From positions 6,430,396 to 6,494,395 of the forward strand of contig JABACO010000002.1 of NCBI GenBank assembly GCA_013339895.1: 64,000 nt of DNA. The letters run 5' to 3'. The notes under the pieces were generated by a model. That model had not been told where the DNA came from, ran no database searches, and was given only the letters and a program-made list of their open reading frames with translations. The first letter of the stretch is position 1, and every line of letters starts with the position of its first letter. This stretch comes from Ephydatia muelleri. Taxonomy: Eukaryota; Porifera; Demospongiae; Spongillida; Spongillidae. Position numbers and translations under genes: made by a program. Shown here in pieces: positions 32,256 through 44,466 of this stretch.

Positions 32256-34080
32256 CCACGGCTGTTTGGCCTCATGCATATTGCGGCTAAATAGATGTTT
32301 GCGGAATATCTGATCACTAGCCTAGCAACTATCATAGCAACCGAATAACAACTTTGTCGCCCACTTTTAGGGGCATCTAACAGAGTAGACTAGTTTAAAA
32401 CATAGCATTCTGCACAACTCACACACTACCGAAGCTAGCTGCATGTATACGCATTTAAGAATTACTATTACGTTGCGTGTGCGCACGTGATAAACAATCG
32501 CGGTTTTAGAGAATTCGTCGTACCGCTATCAAAGTAATTTGTCTTGGAAGTAACCTGCAGTTTTCCCAAGTATACAATTAATACTTTCCTATACAGCAAT
32601 TGTATCATAGTAATTCTGTGAAGGTTTGGTGAACAGAGGGTTTTTTCCTCGCCCGTTGTGCATTTGCAAAGACGTGCGATTGTACGTCAGAAAGTCAGGT
32701 TCCTGCACTTCCTATTGTTTCAGAGTAAAAATTACAAGTACGGAACAACATCAAGAGTATCTAAACAGGCTATATCGAGTTTGTGGACGATATTCTAGAT
32801 CTCAACGCAACAGAGAACCGGTTTACAAGTGTTCAGAATTTCATCTGAGCTCAGCAGAGATCAACATTGCCAATTACCTGCATGGATACTGTCCATCTAT
32901 CAAATTTTTGCAAGCCATGCCATACTGTTGTACATAGTTATGTTCAGTGGTTGGGGACCACACTTGGAAGACAGGTGCAGTACTTGTGAGCATGTGAAAT
33001 CAATTCAATTGGGTGGAAGGCCAAAGAGGAAAGCTGGATCTGGAAGACCATCAATCCAAGATATCAACACTGTTATCAGCCACCTGGAGTGTATTGCACC
33101 TTATCCACTTGTTCCATACACTTCTATTATGCCCACAGCATTGGATAAACAGTTATCAAAGTGAATGCAAAATGTCCATTATGCTTCTTAACAGTCCAGT
33201 AGAACTAATTAACTGTGGTGCAGTAGTATGCTTCCAGTGTTGTTGCTGTGGTTGAAAACCTCTGGAACACTTTCATGTCCTGGCTGTTATGAACAACCTC
33301 TAAGTGGCTCTATGGTATGGCCAGCAAGCAACTTTGTACAGGATGCTCTAAGAAAAAGTAAGTGTGATTTGTATGAATTGTGCATGACCATTGGAGCTGG
33401 TCATTATGAACTCCATTTGAATAGAGGCTGTAGTTATTTGCCCATTGAAAGTGCTATTGAAGGAATTCTTCTCCAGCCAGAAAGTGCACCACTATCAAGT
33501 ATAGAGTCTGCTTTGCAAGCAAATTTAGTTAGGCGTTCCCTTTCTATGAGCCCTGATAAGGATGTAATGGTTTTTAAATCTGTATAGGAAAGGTATGTTG
33601 CTGCAAGGCCAGAGATAATGCGACGCAAACCAAGTTAACGTATGAAGTAGCCGGCACGCTCGTATCAACCGCGCTTCTTGTACCTGATGTTTACGATAAT
33701 GTAATACAAAGAGAAAAAAAACCTCTGAACACATGAATCCTGCCATCAGTATCCAAATTGATTGTATTTTAAAAATTCGTAGTTGTCTTATTCGACAAAA
33801 CTGCACGCTTCGTAATACAGGATGATTAGTGGTTTGGTAAGAGCATAAATAACCGCTGCGATGCATCTACCAAAAAATAAAAATAAAAATTATATCCCTA
33901 TGGCCTGAGATGGTATGCATGTTGGAACTTAAAAAACCCAGGGCTTCTATTCAAAATGCTGTAACAGGGTGAAGATTTGTCGGTAACTAGGTCTGTTGTT
34001 AAGGGGCATTTCAATATTTCTTATAACGCGGCGCGCGCGTAGTAAATGTCCAATGTTTCTACGGAGCTTAACAGCCGTGG
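32256..34080 (+). mobile_element. DNA transposon with a RAG1 N-terminus-like protein
   Basis: This is a 1825-bp insertion with 11-bp terminal inverted repeats (CCACGGCTGTT) and an 8-bp duplication with one mismatch (TACATGAA at 32248-32255, AACATGAA at 34081-34088). The paralogous empty site is at about 39890-39898. Inside is a broken plus-strand gene with RAG1 N-terminal-like zinc motifs (separate entry). I see no DDE transposase core, so this copy is probably non-autonomous or internally deleted. The superfamily is undecided; 8-bp duplications occur in hAT, P and Merlin groups. Confidence 0.7.
32740..33590 (+). pseudogene. RAG1 N-terminal/RING-like protein, broken
   Basis: Several plus-strand frames carry, in RAG1 order: an opening motif LNRLYRVCGRYSRSQ then a FCKPCHTVVH stretch; GWGPHLEDRCSTCEHVK followed by the basic GGRPKRKAGSGRPS; then a RING-like KCPLCFLTV, SPVELINCGAVVCFQCC, LSCPGCYEQPL and SNFVQDALRK. 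Vertebrate RAG1 has the same layout: a WHPH..CxxC motif, a basic stretch, then a C3HC4 RING followed by a leucine-rich SFLSVL stretch. The RING histidine position is alanine here. The frame changes at least three times, so it is not functional as it stands. Similar N-RAG-type transposon proteins are known from other invertebrates. Confidence 0.6.
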
Positions 34081-36119
34081 AACATGAACATGGATTATAC
34101 ACCTACAGTTTTTATTATTCTAATCATTATTCAACATAGGAGGCATACATACAGAAGAGGCCTTACAGTCAAACGTTTAAGATGAATGATTTTTACGTGG
34201 ATAAAATTGTAACGCAATACTACAGAAACTTATCGAAAAAGAAATAAAAACAATTTATAATGGTGGAACCTGATAAAATAAACCCAAACACAATAAAAAT
34301 AATGATAAAATCAAAGATGCTATGAATGTTAGATTTAACTTAGGGTATATGAAAACAAATTTTGGTTCTGATGCATACAGTCTGCCCTCCTTTATCAGCT
34401 CCATGTTTGTTCCCTGAGCTTATAAGGAATATGATCTTGTAACGAATGTTGTGGTGTACCTACAATAACATTATTAATTTAATTACGCGTCAAACACATT
34501 AGACTGCATTTTGTCCTGCAAACACACTAGATGCCTAAAATCCTCCTCTGAAAAGATGCTCCTACAAAATGTAAAAGACTAGACACACTGTCCTTTGCCC
34601 CAGGTTATGAATTAATTTAGGTAAACACCCCTGAGCTTATAAGGTGGGAACGAGCTTATAAAGTGGTGTGCTTATAAGGAGGGCAGACTGTACATGAAAC
34701 TTAGTTTTGGCAATAATCACATTCATGTATATTAGGTGATTTGACTATCATAACACATTTCTTCAGCTACCCTACCATGTTACTAAGCAACATGTGAAGA
34801 CAGCAACATGTGAAGACAGCTGCAAAAATCATGCCACTTAAATGAATAAAATTGACCCCTTCATTGTTCAGAGGAGTTTAATTAATTATCAAATGAATTG
34901 CAATGTACATGTAAAGATAAAGCATACACTGTACACTGTAAGCTACTATCTCTACAAACATGCATTGAATACATACATATGTACTTTGTTGTGTTTGCAT
35001 TCTGCTACAGAGTAGTTTTAGGTCAATAAATAAAAAAACAACAGGTACGGCTTCAGATTTAAAACAACCTTTCTATATTTATGTGAAATAGTTGATTGAT
35101 ATTTATTGACTTATTCACTTTGTTGGTGTATTTCCTATGCCCTGATTAATAATAGAAATATAAGTCTACAAGAAATTATAGAAAAATGTTTTCTGAAGCA
35201 CTACGTGTTTTAATAAATTGACTGGACATAACCCAGTAGCAGATTTAATACTTTAATTCAGGTTAATGTGTAGTTTAGACATTCTCCAATTCATTAAATG
35301 TTGCCGTACATTATTAAACCACATTCGCTAGTTACAAAGATTTGAAATACAAAGTTTGCATTTACCTAACCTCCACCTTCGCTTGTCCATAAATTCATTT
35401 TGAGTAATAATCTGATTCAGAAATCATAGTCATTTAAAACTGCTGCCTTCATTTGCGAACACCAGGTGTACTTTGTAGTGATCTTGTACATGTAATTTAA
35501 CCATTGATATGAGATTTTTGTTCAATACATCCAAGTATTGCCAATAATCAGATTCATTTATATGTAGGTGGTTTGACAATCATAGCACGTTCCTAAGCAA
35601 CATGTTCAGACAGCTGAAAAATCATACCATTTAACCCTTCGACTGTGCTCATTAATTATTCATAACGTGACGTGATTGCGGAGGGATTTTTGAATATTTT
35701 ATGGCGGATGGGTGCGATGAACGTTTCTTGGTTTTTCTTTCGAACGCGCCGCTCTTTTGTTCCTGATTTCTGGAATCGTCTTAGTAAGTGCTCCGGCTAA
35801 AAAAATTTCACACTTTTATCAGTGTCCGAGCGCTACGTATACTTCGCTGAGCGAAGTGTATAGCGTGCTTGGTTGCCGTAATCCTCGGCTGATCGAAAGA
35901 TGAGTATTCTATATCGGTACGTGTTGTGAGAACTAATCCATATCATTTAGATTGGTTGTTTGTTTTGCAGCTGTACTACAATGAAATGAAACCGTGAACT
36001 TGTGGGACAATAATTAGAATTATGGACATCAAAGCGGTACAGTGCTCTCATACCGCTTTTCGTAGGCTGATTCTAAACGGTAATACGCATTTACAGTGCG
36101 TGTGCATGTATTTTGTGTG

Positions 36120-36705
36120 AACTTGGTGTGTATATGTGTGGTGTAAACATGGTGCATGTGTGTGGTGTGACATGGTGCATGTGTGGTGTGAACATGGTGC
36201 ATGTGTGTGGTGTAAACATGGTGCATGTGTGTGGTGTGAACATGGTGCATGTGTGTGGTGTGAACATGGTGCATGTGTGTGGTGTGAACATGGTGCATGT
36301 GTGTGGTGCGAACATGGTGCATGTGTGTGGTGCGAACATGGTGCATGTGTGTGGCATGAACATGGTGCATGTGTGTGGTGTGAACATGGTGCATGTGTGT
36401 GGTGTGAACATGGTGCATGTGTGTGGTGTGAACATGGTGCATGTGTGTGGTGTGAACATGGTGCATGGGTGTGGTGTGAACATGGTGCATGTGTGTGGTG
36501 TGAACATGGTGCATGTGTGTGGTGTGACCATGGTGCATGCGTGTGGTGTGAACATGGTGCATGTGTGTGGTGTGAACATGGTGCATGGGTGTGGTGTGAA
36601 CATGGTGCATGTGTGTGGTGTGAACATGGTGCATGTGTGTGGTGTGAACATGGTGCATGTGTGTGGTGTGAACATGGTGCATGTGTGTGGTGTGATCATG
36701 GTATT
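36120..36705. repeat. 24-bp minisatellite, about 24 copies
   Basis: The unit is GTGTGGTGTGAACATGGTGCAT with slight extension to 24 bp, repeated about 24 times with few changes (for example GCGAAC, GGGTGT and GACC variants). As 24 is divisible by three, several frames on both strands stay open for nearly 200 codons or more (repeats such as HTTHMHHV and VHVCGVNM); these are artefacts of the repeat. It lies inside the piggyBac element, past the 3' end of the transposase. Confidence 0.97.
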
Positions 36706-36815
36706 TGATTTCATCCTTCATAAATGTAATATGATTATAAATGTGTATTTTAATAGTGATGCATACATACAGCATACAATATGCAACTGCGCAGATACAA
36801 GTACATGTTCAAACA

Positions 36816-38716
36816 TTAAAAGTTCACAACTGTGTGGTATCTTTCAAAGCATGGAAATATGCATAATGGCACTTTACATGTCTTGCATCTGTAACTAGTT
36901 TGCTTCCTTTTCCCACCAGCTCGGTTACTGCATAGCCTGCAGTCAGGCTTTCCCCCTCCTGGCTCTGGGAAGTGATTGTGCCCTATTAGACGTGTTGGGC
37001 AGTTGGTGACTACAGACTGACATGTTTGTTCTTCTTTTCCTGTAGAAGCAATAAGCCCCTTGGCAACCGCTATTCTGAAATCCATATGGGACAATAGTTT
37101 CCCTGTATTACTTTTATTGTACAGGATGTACGCGTTTACTAATGTGACATCCAGCATGTGGAAAAAATTCTCTTCCACCATTTTTTTGTAACATTATTGT
37201 AACCATAGTATTGCATTAGCTGTCCTGCTCTGTCCACCTCACCCATATATGTATTATATTGATCTATTGCAGCAGGCTTTTGTACTGTGACATGGCCTCC
37301 AGGTCCACCTTTCAAACGTCGTCTTTTTGAAATCATTTCCCCGTTGTGGATTGTTGTAAGCAATGACACATCTTTTTTATCTTTCCACTTGATCCCTAGA
37401 ATTTCTCCATCTGTGTATTGCACCACTTCACCTTTTTTCACCTTTGCAGATCTGAAGGATGGCGGAATTCCATTTCGGTTTAGTCGCAGAGTACCGCAGC
37501 AGCCAAATCCATTGGTGTGAAGTATGTGGCAAAGGGTTGGGCTTGTGTAATAGTTGTCAAAATATATGTGGTGACCCTTGCCGGCAAGACTTTTTACCAG
37601 GTCTACTACCACTCGTGTACCTAGGGCATCCTCAGTGGCACTTTCTTCTTTCCCTGTGTACACCGTTAGATTCCAGCAGTACCCACTCCCAGCTTCAGCT
37701 AAAGCCCATGCTTTGATGCCCCATTTGTGGGGGTTTTTTGGGCATATATTGCAAAAATGATAGACGTCCTTTGTATTTTATCATCATCTCGTCTACACTG
37801 AGTTCCCTTTCCATCCTGTAGCTGCTTTGATAGCTTTCCATCAGCTGCGACAAAAAGTATCGCACCTTGAATAATTTATCATGCCCCACCTGGTGCAATG
37901 GTATCATTCTGTCATTATTTGCAAGGTGCAAAAATTTTAAGTATAGCAGGAACCTATCTCGGCTCATGATTTCATTGAAATTGTTGGATGCAAAGGGCCA
38001 GCTGGTGTTCCAATAGCTTTGAATGTTTGGCATGTTCACTATCCCCATGCAGATGATCAGTGACAGAAACAATCTGAACTGTAATCTAGTGAAGGGCTTC
38101 TTCACAAATGCGTCCGTGGATGCTGTGTCGGGTAAGCTTGGTGAGTAGTGATGTACTGCTCTCCATACCTGTTTGACTCCTCCACAATGTAGTCCTGCAG
38201 TTCGTCATGAAAGAGCTCAAGGAAGTAGTCTACTGGCTGTTTCCCACTCAAATCCTTCACTACACCACACTTCTCAGTGAATCGTGGAATTTTCAACTGC
38301 TCTTCACTTCCTTCAGACACCTCACCACTACTTTCCTCCTCACTTCTAACATCAACCTCACTTTGAAATGCATCTTCTACCGTAGCTGCACTATCCAAAC
38401 CACCTCCTGACACATCATTACACCCATGCACTTGGGCCACTTCTAAAGCAGCACTATCCAAACCACTTCCTGATACGTCATAGCACCCACCCACTTGGGG
38501 CACTTCCATACTTCCACCTGCACCTCGTGCCACCTCCATGTAAACACCTCCAAGTTCATGTATATACATGTATGTATCACTCACATCCATCTCCTGTTCA
38601 TCATCGTCAACATATCCATCGAAATCATCGTCACTCCCGTCGGAGTCAATGTCGTCCATGAACTTGAGCAAAAACTCGGGGTCCGACGGTAGCTTGCGCT
38701 TAGTCATTGCACGCAA
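36816..38716 (-). pseudogene. piggyBac transposase, frameshifted
   Basis: This is a transposase of the DDE_Tnp_1_7 type, which cuts and rejoins DNA at TTAA. It has an acidic N-terminus (DDIDSDGSDDDFDGYVDDDE), a core with LSVDEMMIKYKGR (first catalytic Asp, near 37.79 kb), HIYFDNYYTS (second, near 37.57 kb) and YMGEVDRAG (third, near 37.23 kb), and a C-terminal cysteine-rich zinc ribbon (CRLCS ... CKTCKVPLCIFPCF, near 36.86-36.95 kb). All three Asp are present, but the frame changes about three times (near 38.10, 37.68 and 37.16 kb). Length and domain order are otherwise normal. Confidence 0.9.
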
Positions 38717-38828
38717 TCGTATCGGTTGGTTACGTAAACAGCGTTCGATTATTCATACAACGTAAAGACAGCTGAAATTTATCTTAGATTCCCCGCGCAC
38801 AGCAATAACATAATTTACTGTCCTGCTC

Positions 38829-38887
38829 GGCGACTAAAGTCGCCTTCCGCACTGCGCAAGCGCTTAGTTTTGGCGACTAAAGTCGCC
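38829..38887. repeat. Two 16-bp palindromes near the piggyBac right end
   Basis: GGCGACTAAAGTCGCC occurs at 38829-38844 and again at 38872-38887. These subterminal repeats may be transposase-binding sites; this is inference from position only. Confidence 0.8.
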
Positions 38888-39663
38888 CGTCGCAGTTTAA
38901 GGGTTAACTGAATATGATTATTGGCAAAAATAACATTGACTCTAAAAGTCAATTAATTTTTATACACACATAATATTCAACATCCATTAACCTGAATTAA
39001 AGTATTAAAATCTGCAACTGGGTAAAGTCCGGTCAATTTATAAAAAACACTAAGTGCAGGCTTGTCTGCATGAGATGAATTAATTTGTTTGTTCTTAGTT
39101 AATACTATAAAGCTCATTACAAGTTTAATGGGTATCAATGAGCACATGTAATTTAATAAGTGTTTCAATGTCTAGATATTCAACTAGGTCTCAGAAATCA
39201 TTAATTTACACTTTGATTTCCTATGCCCCAATAAATATTATTAATACAAGTCTAAAATCAAATAAAGAAAAATCACTATTTCATTGGGTATTAAAATTAC
39301 CCAGTAGAAGATTTAATACACCAATTCATTAAATGTTGCCGTACATTGTTATAGCACATTCGTTAATTACTAAGTATTTTAGATTGGAATAACACAGTTT
39401 GTATTTGCCTAACGTCCACAATGTATGTCTATAAATTAATTTTGATTAATAATCCCTTAAAAAACCATTTAAATCCATTGCTTTCAATTGCAAAAACCCA
39501 GTATTAAAAAACCCAGTGTAGAATTCTTTTAACAGTTACGCTTTCAGTGAAGGTAACCTTTACGTCACTGATTAGAATACAATAAAAGAGCTTTCACAGC
39601 AAGACCTACTCACCCAGAAATCACAATGCTTGGAGCAAAGATGACATCATTGTGCATTCATAC

Positions 39664-39749
39664 CTTGTCTTTGGTGTTGACATTTGGAGAGCTCTTGCAC
39701 AATCACAATGACACCCTTGTCACTCCCAGTCAAGAGCTGTCTGACCTTT
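39664..39749 (-). pseudogene. Damaged copy of the ankyrin exon
   Basis: This is the paralogue of 31723-31821 with the same splice signals but 13 bases shorter through two small deletions, so the frame is lost. Confidence 0.65.
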
Positions 39750-40522
39750 CTGCATGGTTCAAACCTGTGTACATGTACGATAGTGTGAATAAAGGATGTC
39801 ATGTCCTCACTCCATATTGTACTTCCATCCTATGTGGTTTAATAGTAAATAACAAATTACAGATGTTTAAATTCATATACAACACAGCAGAAATACATGA
39901 ACATGGATTATACACCTACAGTTATTATTATTCTAATCATTATTCAACATAGGAGGCATACATACAGAAGAGGCCTTACAGTCAAACGTTTAAGATGAAT
40001 GATTTTTACGAGGATAAAATTGTAACGCAACACTACAGAAAAGAAAAGAAAACAATTTATAATGGTGGAACCTGATAAAATAAACCCAAACACAATACAA
40101 AATCAAAGATGCTATGAACGTTAGATTTAACTTAGGGTATATGAAAACAAATTTTGGTTCTGATGCATACAGTCTGCCCTCCTTTATCAGCTCCATGTTT
40201 GTTCCCTGAGCTTATAAGGAATTTGAGCTTGTAACGAATGTTGGGTGTACCTACAATAACATTATTAATTTAATTATGCATCAAACACATTAGCCCGCAA
40301 TTTGTCCTGCAAACACACTAGATGCCTAAAATCCTCCTCTGAAAAGATGCTCCCACAAACTGTAAAAGACTAGACACACTGTCCTTTGCCCACAGGTTAT
40401 TAATTAATTTAGGTACACACCCCTGAGCTTTATAAGGAGGGAAAGAGCTTATAAAGTGGTGAGCTTATGAGGAGGGCAGGCTGTACATGAAACTTAGTTT
40501 TGGCAATAATCACATTCATGTA

Positions 40523-41281
40523 CAGTAGATGCCAGATAAAAAGTCACGTTTCGTCTTAGTGCAACGATTGCTGCACCATGCAGTCTTTATATAACACCAT
40601 ATTAGCACGATTATCTCCTGTCACCCTTTGGAATGTGATAAATGATTCGGGTGAACTGCGCAACTCCGTCTAAACTGGTTTTATAGTTAAACACGCGGCT
40701 TTATTTTAATAGTATCGATCAGTTTAGACGATGACGCTTCGAAAAGCACTGAAAGAGCTGAGTAAGTTCATGTAACTTTCCAAAATAATCGAAAACGTTT
40801 GTCATATTGTCCTTGTTGGCGAAGAACCGTTTTTCCTAATATTCTGGTCCGAGGAAAATTCGGTAACGAGGGTGCCAAAGGAAAAGGTGTTGCCATCGGT
40901 AAAAGGAGATGCGCATGAGGTCGGCAGCACTGTAGAAGTGAAAGATGGAACCTGTGAATATTTTCACGCGTACATTCTATGCCTTCCGATTGAAGACGCT
41001 TGTAGATTGTGGGCGCTTTGAGCCCTTTCCGATGATAAAAAAGGATACGAAGCTTGATATAATCGCTGTAGACCATTTTCGAATTTCGAACATATTAATA
41101 AGTTATTAACCGACGCGGTTTTAAAAAAAACTATGACGTCTATAAGCGATTAGCAAAATCCGGTGCTAATAAGAATCGTGCAATCGATTCGAAGACAAAA
41201 CTAAGACAAGACCGAAGCCATACATTCGTGCAACGGGCGTCGAACTAAAACGAAACGTGACTTTTTATCTGGCGTCTACTG
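40523..41281 (-). mobile_element. Tc1/mariner-type element, internally deleted
   Basis: This 759-bp element is flanked by TA on each side (40521-40522, 41282-41283), with near-perfect 31-bp terminal inverted repeats (CAGTAGATGCCAGATAAAAA and on). A minus-strand frame (40768-41076) begins with a Tc1-type helix-turn-helix, YIKLRILFYHRKGLKAPTIY then KRLQSEGIECTRENIHRF, and then loses similarity; no DDE catalytic core is present. The empty site is at about 34727-34730 in the sister block. Confidence 0.85.
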
Positions 41282-42253
41282 TATATTAGGTGGTTTGACT
41301 ATCATAACACATTTCTTCAGCTATCCTAACATGCTACTAAGCAACATGAGAAGACAGCTGAAAAAAAAATCATACCACTTAAATGAATATGATTATTAAC
41401 AAACATATTGACCTCTACATTGTTTACATTATTTATCAAATGAATAGCAATGTAAAGCATACACTGTACACTGTAAGTTACTAGTATGAAAATCTCTACA
41501 TACATGTATACAATACATACATATGTACTTTGTTGTGTTTGCATTCTGCTACAGAGTAGTTTTAGGTCAATAAATAAAAAAACAACAGATAATTTGAAAC
41601 AACCTTTCGATAAATATTTTACATTATTGGGTATAAACATTTGCACTCCACATACTGTAAATAAATAATTTATGTAATATAGTTAATTGATATTTTCACT
41701 TTGTTGGTGTATTTCCTATGCCCTGATTAATAATAGAAATACAAGTCTACAAGCAATTACAGAAAAATGTTTTCTGAAGTAATACGTGTTATAATATATT
41801 GACTGGACATAACCCAGTAGCAGATTTAATACTTTAATTCAGGTTAATGTGTAGTTTAGAAATTCTCCAAATCATTAAACATTGCCGTACGTCATTATAG
41901 AACATTCGTTAATTACAAAGTATTTTAGATTTGAATAACACAATTTGTATTTGTCTAACGTCCACAATGTATGTCTATAAATTCATTTTGATAAATAATC
42001 CCTTACCCTTAAGAAACCATTTAAATCCATTGACTTCAATTACGGTATACAAATTCTTTTTACAGTTACGCTTTCAGTGCAGGTATATGTACGTGTACTT
42101 GCATCCTAAACAAACTCTTCATCTAAATTGATGACTTCTGAAACCTTTACGTCACTGATTAGAATACAATGAAAGAGCCTTCACAGCAAAAACTACTCAC
42201 CCAGGATAAATGACAATGCTTTGAGCAAAGATGACATCATTGTGCATTCGTAC

Positions 42254-42290
42254 CTTGTCTTTGGTGTTGTCAAGAGCTGTCTGACCTTTA
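42254..42290 (-). pseudogene. Remnant of the ankyrin exon, third copy
   Basis: The donor side and a short part of the exon remain (ACACCAAAGACAAG|GTACGA); the middle and the acceptor are deleted. Confidence 0.5.
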
Positions 42291-42330
42291 TGCTCAAACC
42301 TGTGTACATGTATGGTAGTGTGAATAAAGG

Positions 42331-44466
42331 ATTCCATCCTATGTGATTTAATATAATAAAAAGATTGGATGACATAAATGTATACTTTATACAGAAAAAG
42401 AGACATGTATAATTCTAACAGATTCTGTGTGTTACATGTCAATGAGTATGTTACCAAGATGCTCTTCTGGTCAGGCAGTGTGTTGCGGAATAGCTGGCCT
42501 TTCTCTAGTAGCGAACTTGTCCTGCACATGAAGGGATTCGTATTCACATTCAACAAGCTTTAAACATCCACTCTTCTCAAAGAAATAACAAACCTGAATT
42601 CGTCAAGCTTGCCTGCATGTGCAACTTTTGCTCATCCTGGACGATCCAAAAAGTGAGTGCATTTGCGGCCACAGCTGTATACATCCTATCCAGCATTCCT
42701 AGCAATGGATGTGGAGGTGTGGCTGGCTCTCTAATAGTCGCACGTGGAGTTGCCAAGGTCCCTACCGCGTTGAGTTCAACACAACCTCTGACGATCGGAG
42801 CGGATGGCGTCGTACATTGGATGCCCTTTCATCATTCTACGTTGTCATCTGGACATTCCTATGGATGGTATCGATTTACTAAGTCTAAGAGGTCTAATCA
42901 ACTTCTCAGTGACATTGCCATCATTTCCCGCCAACTTGGAAGCCACGCGCACGTGCATGTAATCATTTAATGTTTATCTCTTCAATAAACACCGGAACAG
43001 TGCACACATTGTTTGCTGGGTAGAGAGACAAATCTCTTACTTCAAGCCTAGCCCAAAGGATAAGTATAAAATTGGATAAACCACTTGGACAAAGCACAGG
43101 ATGGCTGCGCACAAGGCTTTCGAGCCACAAATCTTTGCTTGCGTGGTTTTCGCACCAAGTGGAGAAGCGAAGTTGGAATAGACGATGGTGCCGGGCTACT
43201 GGCAGCCACTGCGCCACAGCATTTAGTATGCAGAGTTGTGCAGAGTCTGCATACCAACCATATGCAGATGAGTATCATTGAAGTGTCCATATGCGGATGT
43301 CTGCATATGGAAATGCTGAGAGTTGTGAAGGTTTGATAGAAAAAAAACTCATTCTATCTTCTCTATGTATTGTTCTTTAATTTATTATATTAAATCCATT
43401 GCAATTGAGATTGTGCACACATAATGAGCTCTATTGCAACTAGATGTTCATTTGTATTGTTGTCATCATTCATCAGCAGGCTTTGTGCAACGCATGCTAA
43501 TCAATTATCTTGTCAAAATAATACCTATGCGGAGTTGAACTGTTGGCCAGCTGCGTACTTTTAAAAAAGGTTTAATTGTCGATTATAATTTTTGAATTCC
43601 TTGTGGTGAAAGCTTTGTGTCACTTGTTTTAACTTTTCAAGTCGCTCACATCAAAGGTTTCTAGAAGAAATATTTATTTGGGAGCCTCAATAAAAAATTA
43701 GGTTTTTATGGTAATCAATGTAGAAAACGTTTTTAGGTATGCAAGTTGTGGTGGCAGACGTACGGAGAGGCCACGGAAATGCTGGGTGCATGGGTGGTCC
43801 AAGCACATGAACGTTTAGAAGTTGTTACAAAATTAGCACTTGCTTTGTTGTGTAAGTTTATTTAGTTAATTGTTGTGGCATGAAATGAGATGTCAATAAA
43901 AGGGTAGGCTGGGCATTTATGTGAGGATACATTTTCCAACTCTAGGGATTGCTGGAGTTGGAATGGAACCAACCAGCAATGGAGCAGGTTCTCCCCATGC
44001 CTGTGCTGGGTGGGCAACAGAAGCACCAGTGAGGATGGAGGCAGTGAGAGGTCACTCTCCAGGTGGTGGGCCTGTTGTTGGCCGCACGTGCATCAGGGGG
44101 GGTGGCCACAAGGGAGTGGTCACCACATGGCGGAGTTCCGAGGAGCATGCAGGGAGTGCTGGACCCAGAGCCACACCCCCGGCACCATGTGATCCTGCCA
44201 GGCCTGGAGGTGGCGAGGGCCAAACGCAAGATGTGTGGACCTGGTCCATGTGCTTCACCATGTGCATAGCGGTGGTGGGGAAGAAGAACACTGACATGGT
44301 GGCGGTGCAAAAAGGCAACACAAAATAGCTAGCTGCATAGGGGAGGCTATGATAGTGCATTTGGTGCAATGTGTATTCTTTATATTACCCACTTGGTTGA
44401 TGTGGTATTATAAAAGAGATGGGGAGGAGGTGGGGAAGGAGGTAGGCACATTCCTCTCAGACTGGT
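42331..44466. other. Intergenic; GC-richer patch at 43.9-44.3 kb
   Basis: No recognised gene. A GC-richer patch (43921-44330) has overlapping open frames on both strands but none shows a known domain. The plus-strand frame at 42617-42970 is also unrecognised. Confidence 0.4.

Larger units (their letters stand above)
35635..38903 (-). mobile_element. piggyBac-type DNA transposon
   Basis: This 3269-bp element has ends starting CCCTT(C/A)(G/A)ACTG and is flanked by TTAA on both sides (35631-35634, 38904-38907), the piggyBac target. The intact empty site is in the sister block at 30790-30793. It contains a broken transposase (36816-38716), a 24-bp minisatellite (36120-36705) and two 16-bp perfect palindromes near the right end. 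Confidence 0.92.
30537..42330. repeat. Duplicated AT-rich region around an ankyrin exon
   Basis: Sequence blocks recur in the same order: 30537-31925 matches 35384-35634 joined to 38904-39850; 34081-34720 matches 39891-40522; 34725-35380 matches 41284-41950; and a third, shorter partial copy runs to about 42330. Each larger copy carries an ankyrin-type exon on the minus strand or its remains. Different transposons sit in different copies, so each insertion has a paralogous empty site. No other coding sequence is recognised here apart from the listed elements. Confidence 0.8.

Noticed and set aside
36120-36705. Possible CRISPR array
   Set aside because: The repeats are contiguous 24-bp units with no unique spacers, in an animal genome, inside a piggyBac element.
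36029-36898. Four long overlapping open frames on both strands
   Set aside because: They are produced by the 24-bp minisatellite, whose unit length keeps several frames open; none has a real protein signature.
42617-42970. 117-codon plus-strand frame
   Set aside because: It has no recognised domain, no clear splice context and no homologous copy in the window.
43921-44369. Overlapping open frames in a GC-richer patch
   Set aside because: Frames are open on both strands, as expected from base composition, and none shows a recognisable domain.
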